NCBI GenBank assembly: GCA_037128595.1
Contig: JBAXWB010000035.1
Location: 1 to 46,973, forward strand
Source of the DNA: a bacterium
GTDB lineage: Bacteria; Verrucomicrobiota; Kiritimatiellia; CAIKKV01; CAITUY01
Direction of reading: 5' to 3'
Length of the DNA: 46,973 nt
Shown: piece by piece, positions 45,201-46,973 of the stretch
Layout of the letters: every line of letters begins with the position of its first letter
Numbering within the stretch: the stretch's first letter is position 1
The notes under the pieces: generated by a model
What the model was told of the DNA's origin: nothing
The model's database searches: none
What the model saw: the letters and a program-made list of their open reading frames with translations, nothing else
Translations under genes and position numbers: made by a program

Positions 45201-45402
45201 TGTCGTCGCCCGCCTCAAAGTCGACATAGCGCACGGAAGCGCCCTGCTCGAAGACAAAGGGCCGGGGCGCCCATTCCAGATCCCCCGTCGGCTTGACCGT
45301 GGCGTGCGGCTCCTGCCAGGAGTAAGGGTTCGCGGCAAAAGTTGTCAAGACCAACCCTGAGAAGATAGCAGACGTTACGAACGGGGAACGATACGACCAC
45401 AT
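42280..45402 (-). CDS. Secreted right-handed beta-helix protein with C-terminal LamG domain
   Basis: I start this 1,040-residue protein at ATG 45402, where GGAGG lies 5 bases upstream, rather than at 45414. It begins MWSYRSPFVTSAIFSGLVL with a signal peptide ending near TTFAA. Residues of about 50-120 (YVDFEAGDDTRAGTTKDQAW) are a typical entry to a parallel beta-helix. The helix region (about 330-640) holds repeats such as ITISGLAFRF, IVIRNCTFEYMAKGIRIK and VTILDNAIAHTDHGGLEV. The C-terminal 200 residues form a LamG-like domain (MDFDPQIADSSFLIEAYFR, WHHLIVEADHATGMLKAYVDG). Such proteins include polysaccharide lyases and glycosidases, but the catalytic residues and substrate cannot be assigned. 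It is the first gene of a two-gene unit with the GH78-like gene. Confidence 0.8.
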   Translation of the reverse strand: MWSYRSPFVTSAIFSGLVLTTFAANPYSWQEPHATVKPTGDLEWAPRPFVFEQGASVRYVDFEAGDDTRAGTTKDQAWKHHPWDQNAAAQAKAAAGVDTYVFKRGTIYRGALSVPPGTAGTPGTPVRLTSDPQWGGGEAALYGSEAVTGWRQGGHENMPERDKVWVADLPFAPRLVCMVDPTGSVTRLKLARTPNWDGASQDNILKDCWRWENPDWWRPGNKYRVTIGKTKANLGADTKNLTADASHYEGATVWSEWGIVMGAPYATRVEAFDPVKKAIAFQGPWLGDSGDGLKTGHRYWLEDKPHYLDQPGEFWFDKQGTGGRLYVRLPGDADPRTVTIEAARHRTLIDGTEMSHITISGLAFRFGNLLWDLGARPFAGDVDTAGFRMVGSGSDIVIRNCTFEYMAKGIRIKVRGAKDRIDNVTILDNAIAHTDHGGLEVADGTGWGQKSKPGSLGNLSILRNHLEDIGFRPLRPNGQMALAVEYPEVAEIAGNVVERCGGSGLFIFGGKASEAGYEVPLSRILIHHNKVVDSLMMANDWGGIETWQGGPFYVFDNVSRNPVGMMNWGGRTFGHAYYLDGAFKNYHFNNIAWGKNNALAGDPKATANTSAFQEIISYQNTFFHNTAFRFQQGSRRQAPQAGRNKYLANVFENISQMVFRHSDKEGVDPNTRDAGQKVEAFDYSTMAYANNVLFDITGKVAVFESQGGDYADVTAFSRALATNGAMSSTAGILADTPLLRDPAKLDFRPVGNSAVAGRGVRVFVPWGLYAMVGEWNFTCNEKDPALVVDEHWFMTSQFGHRDAYYKAPTFPLIGKNVGKEDYVDGPLEDWTRGALHLNGRDQYLTLKNAPVKVDRVDPSMDFDPQIADSSFLIEAYFRTGPEAHGVLVEKLAGSGYSLVINEQGKADLTLRYNSDARNLVTRTRLNDGQWHHLIVEADHATGMLKAYVDGKEDAAAAGSALQGSLANSADLHVGGTPSGRHLAVTLDFLRMARGTLADARTTIGELYAWQFAGPQFQDFCGTPRTGKGAAGAILMGPGAR

Positions 45403-45427
45403 ATAAACCTCCATTTAGTAAAGGGCT

Positions 45428-45456
45428 ATACTACGCACTCATGAAGGCCTCAGCAA
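45428..45456 (-). promoter_or_regulatory. Possible promoter of the beta-helix/GH78-like unit
   Basis: On the minus strand, TTGCTG (45456-45451) is followed by a 17-base spacer and TAGTAT (45433-45428), about 25 bases before the start codon. The match to consensus is moderate. No symmetric LacI-type operator was convincing nearby. Confidence 0.3.
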
Positions 45457-45589
45457 TGAATAGTCCTACTGAAGCCGTTAACCGGGCGCAGGACAAATTT
45501 CTGATAAAGCCTGAAAATACCTTGTTTTCACGCAAACCTATATATTCAGACGCATATACCTACAGCAAGAAAATGCAAAGAGATTTTCA

Positions 45590-46097
45590 CACCCGCTGCG
45601 CTCAAGTCGCGAAGCACGCCAAGAATGCTTCACCACTAATGGGGAAATGAAGAAATCTTAATCCGGACAAAGAACTCCAAAATGTTGCGGCATTATTAAT
45701 TCGGGGTGCTCGGTCTATTGGGTTACACGGGAACGCGGTGTGGTCTTCCCCGAATTAACAATCCCGCAACGGTTGTTCGGGGGACATTAAAGAATCATAG
45801 AGGGATCAAGCCCTTAAGCTTCCGCATTTCCCCTGATGTCCGGGGAAAACCCGTTTGGCGATTTTTCGTGGCTGGCTATTTAAAGGGGACCCTCCCGTGC
45901 CCAAAGCGCGCCAAGCCAGACATGACAAATCGCCAAACATTTTCGGGGTGCTTGGATTTCTTCATTTCCCCATTAGTGGTGAATCCCTTCTCTGCCCTTT
46001 AAGTTGCTCTGCTTAGGTTGACGCGTATGCGGGAGCGAAACAAACGCCACATTTCCCTCCCCCCTTTGCGATCTTCGCGACTTGAGCGCAGCGGGTG
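45590..46097. repeat. Nested perfect inverted-repeat region, ~508 bases, non-coding
   Basis: Outer arms 45590-45614 and 46073-46097 are exact 25-base inverted repeats. Inside them, 45629-45657 and 45955-45983 are exact 29-base inverted repeats. The core carries further hairpins: GTTGCGG plus TTAATTCGGGG (45684-45706) against CCCCGAATTAA plus CCGCAAC (45748-45770), TTTCCCC/GGGGAAA near 45827-45848, and GTTTGGCGATTT (45853-45864) against AAATCGCCAAAC (45927-45938). The whole could fold into one multibranched structure as RNA or DNA. No transposase is present. A 98-residue plus-strand ORF at 45706-46002 lies over the hairpins and looks incidental. Confidence 0.75.
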
Positions 46098-46244
46098 TTC
46101 AAATGTTTTTGATTTGGAAGAAATTTGTCATGCGCCCCCATTAACCGGAGAATGCCTACCGTTGAGTGATCACGGTACGGGACTGGTATTCAGTAAGACC
46201 GATCATGAAGTCCTGATAAAGTGGCTGGTCATCGGTGCCGCGAA
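46098..46244. other. Non-coding stretch between the inverted-repeat region and dispersed repeat copy 2
   Basis: It holds one 6-bp inverted repeat, TACCGT/ACGGTA, near 46158-46178. A 107-codon ORF (46018-46341) crosses it but also crosses both repeat elements, which argues against a real gene. Nothing else is recognised. Confidence 0.3.
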
Positions 46245-46532
46245 TATCCAAATCCTGGTCAATGAAAGCGCCTTGAAAGTGGCCTGGCTCGACTCCCTGA
46301 ACCTGGAAAATCAAATATGGCGAGAAAAAATTATATCGTAAGTTGCTTGCATGTAGTGACTTAAGACAAGTCCAGCTGGCTGGACTGGCGGACCGGATTC
46401 AGCCGCAAGCGATTCAGGGACCTGTTTGCGATACCTTGCCCATCCCCGTCATCGCCCATTGGAAGCCCCGCCCGCACGTAGGCGCGGGCCTTTTGCAGCC
46501 TTTTGCGGCATATCAGTCGGTCTCTGTCGTCG
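46245..46532. repeat. Dispersed ~280-base repeat, copy 2
   Basis: This copy matches 39782-40060 directly. A 10-base tandem duplication (CCTTTTGCAG/CCTTTTGCGG) after the hairpin accounts for the length difference. The palindrome has decayed to GTCCAGCTGGCTGGAC and the CAGGGA/TCCCTG hairpin of copy 1 is lost, so the pairing is not conserved at every stem. Confidence 0.7.
46470..46494 (+). terminator. Terminator-like hairpin in dispersed repeat copy 2
   Basis: GCCCGC (46470-46475) pairs with GCGGGC (46484-46489), followed by TTTT. It is the equivalent of the hairpin at 40008-40032. Confidence 0.45.
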
Positions 46533-46572
46533 CAGCGCGGTCATGCTATCATCTAATCTCGGGAATCCCCTG

Positions 46573-46605
46573 AAAGCCCACGTGTACGTGTGCACGGGCT
46601 TTTTA
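46573..46605 (+). terminator. Rho-independent terminator
   Basis: AAAGCCC (46573-46579) pairs with GGGCTTT (46596-46602), extended by CGTG/CACG across a bulged A, and the stem runs into five T residues. No gene lies upstream on the plus strand, which suggests an unannotated transcript from the repeat region. Confidence 0.5.
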
Positions 46606-46739
46606 TCGTCGCCCCCAGCAACCAAGACAACGGTTGTATTGATGTTGCAACATAGGACTTCGTCGCGTAGGACAATAGATTCTGCTGAAAAAGCCTATAT
46701 TGAATCAACGTTCAGTCCACAGATTTTTTATAGAACGCT

Positions 46740-46973
46740 CCCGTTTTGCCTTGGCAAGGTGGCGTTCGCCGTCCCTGGCGAACGATTTGCACCTATTAGG
46801 GAACTTTACAGGCCCTCAGCCGCCGAGGACGTCGGCTGCCACCTGTGCTTCGCGCTCGTCCCCCTTTTGACCTGGTAAGGTGGCGTTCGCCGTCCCTGGC
46901 GAACGATTTGCACTTATCAGGGAACTTTACAGGCCCTCAGCCGCCGAGGACGTCGGCTGCCACCTGTGCTTCG
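46740..46973. repeat. 121-base structured tandem repeat, two copies, running off the window
   Basis: Copy 1 is 46740-46860; copy 2 starts at 46861 and is cut by the window end. Each unit has a closing stem AGGTGGC/GCCACCT (46757-46763 with 46838-46844; 46878-46884 with 46959-46965) and two internal hairpins, CGTTCGCC/GGCGAACG and CAGCCG/CGGCTG, giving a three-way junction. Units are nearly identical apart from a few bases. The preceding 46606-46739 shows no gene or signal. Confidence 0.75.

Noticed and set aside
45684-45770. Integron attC site
   Set aside because: The GTT and AAC ends are arranged opposite to the attC core order, and there is no integrase or cassette array.
45706-46002. 98-codon ORF in the inverted-repeat region
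   Set aside because: It crosses three hairpins and one arm of the 29-base inverted repeat, has no ribosome site and resembles no protein.
39880-46573. Two short ORFs sharing LACSDLRQVQ and GLADRIQPQAIQG in the dispersed repeats (39880-40089 and 46343-46573)
   Set aside because: Both start with TTG without a ribosome site. Differences between the copies are often amino-acid changing, and the frames run through terminator-like hairpins.
46740-46973. CRISPR array
   Set aside because: The unit is 121 bases and continuous, with no unique spacers and no cas genes.

Overview
The window is from a moderately GC-rich bacterium, most likely of the PVC group (Kiritimatiellota, Verrucomicrobiota or Lentisphaerota). 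This is inferred from gene content only: many rhamnosidase-like glycoside hydrolases, DUF4838 lipoproteins, a Cys-containing Gfo/Idh/MocA oxidoreductase, very large Asn/Thr/Gly-rich secreted repeat proteins and multicopy AAA-ATPase/PD-(D/E)XK proteins. No rRNA, tRNA, CRISPR array, phage gene or intact insertion sequence was seen.

Region 1 (1-25 kb, all minus strand) looks like one long operon, transcribed right to left, for rhamnose-containing glycans. In order it holds a GH94-type phosphorylase, a Gfo/Idh/MocA oxidoreductase, a canonical GH78 alpha-L-rhamnosidase, a GH106-like TIM-barrel protein, L-rhamnose isomerase (rhaA), two secreted DUF4838 proteins, a GH78-like protein, an (alpha/alpha)6-barrel protein, another GH78-like protein, an MFS transporter and a truncated TIM-barrel-like protein at the left edge. 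Two junctions are 4-base ATGA overlaps and one is a TAATG overlap. Most hydrolases lack signal peptides, so oligosaccharides may be imported and taken apart inside the cell, with rhamnose passing to RhaA. No SusC/SusD pair, rhamnulokinase or aldolase is present.

Region 2 (25-39.6 kb) carries giant secreted proteins and a duplicated cassette. A 1,562-residue Gly-rich protein made of two near-identical modules is interrupted by a one-base frameshift. A protein with two jelly-roll-like domains and a 1,055-residue beta-strand-repeat protein follow. Two 519-residue AAA-ATPase/PD-(D/E)XK genes each diverge from a giant secreted gene. They lie in direct repeats of about 1.9 kb that share a 508-base identical tract and a matching promoter. 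A LacI-family regulator starts 2 bases after the second ATPase gene.

Region 3 (39.6-47 kb) is a two-gene carbohydrate unit on the minus strand: a secreted beta-helix/LamG protein and a GH78-like protein. Two copies of a ~280-base dispersed repeat flank it. Its right side is a 1.56-kb non-coding stretch with nested perfect inverted repeats (45590-46097), terminator-like hairpins and a 121-base structured tandem repeat that runs off the window.
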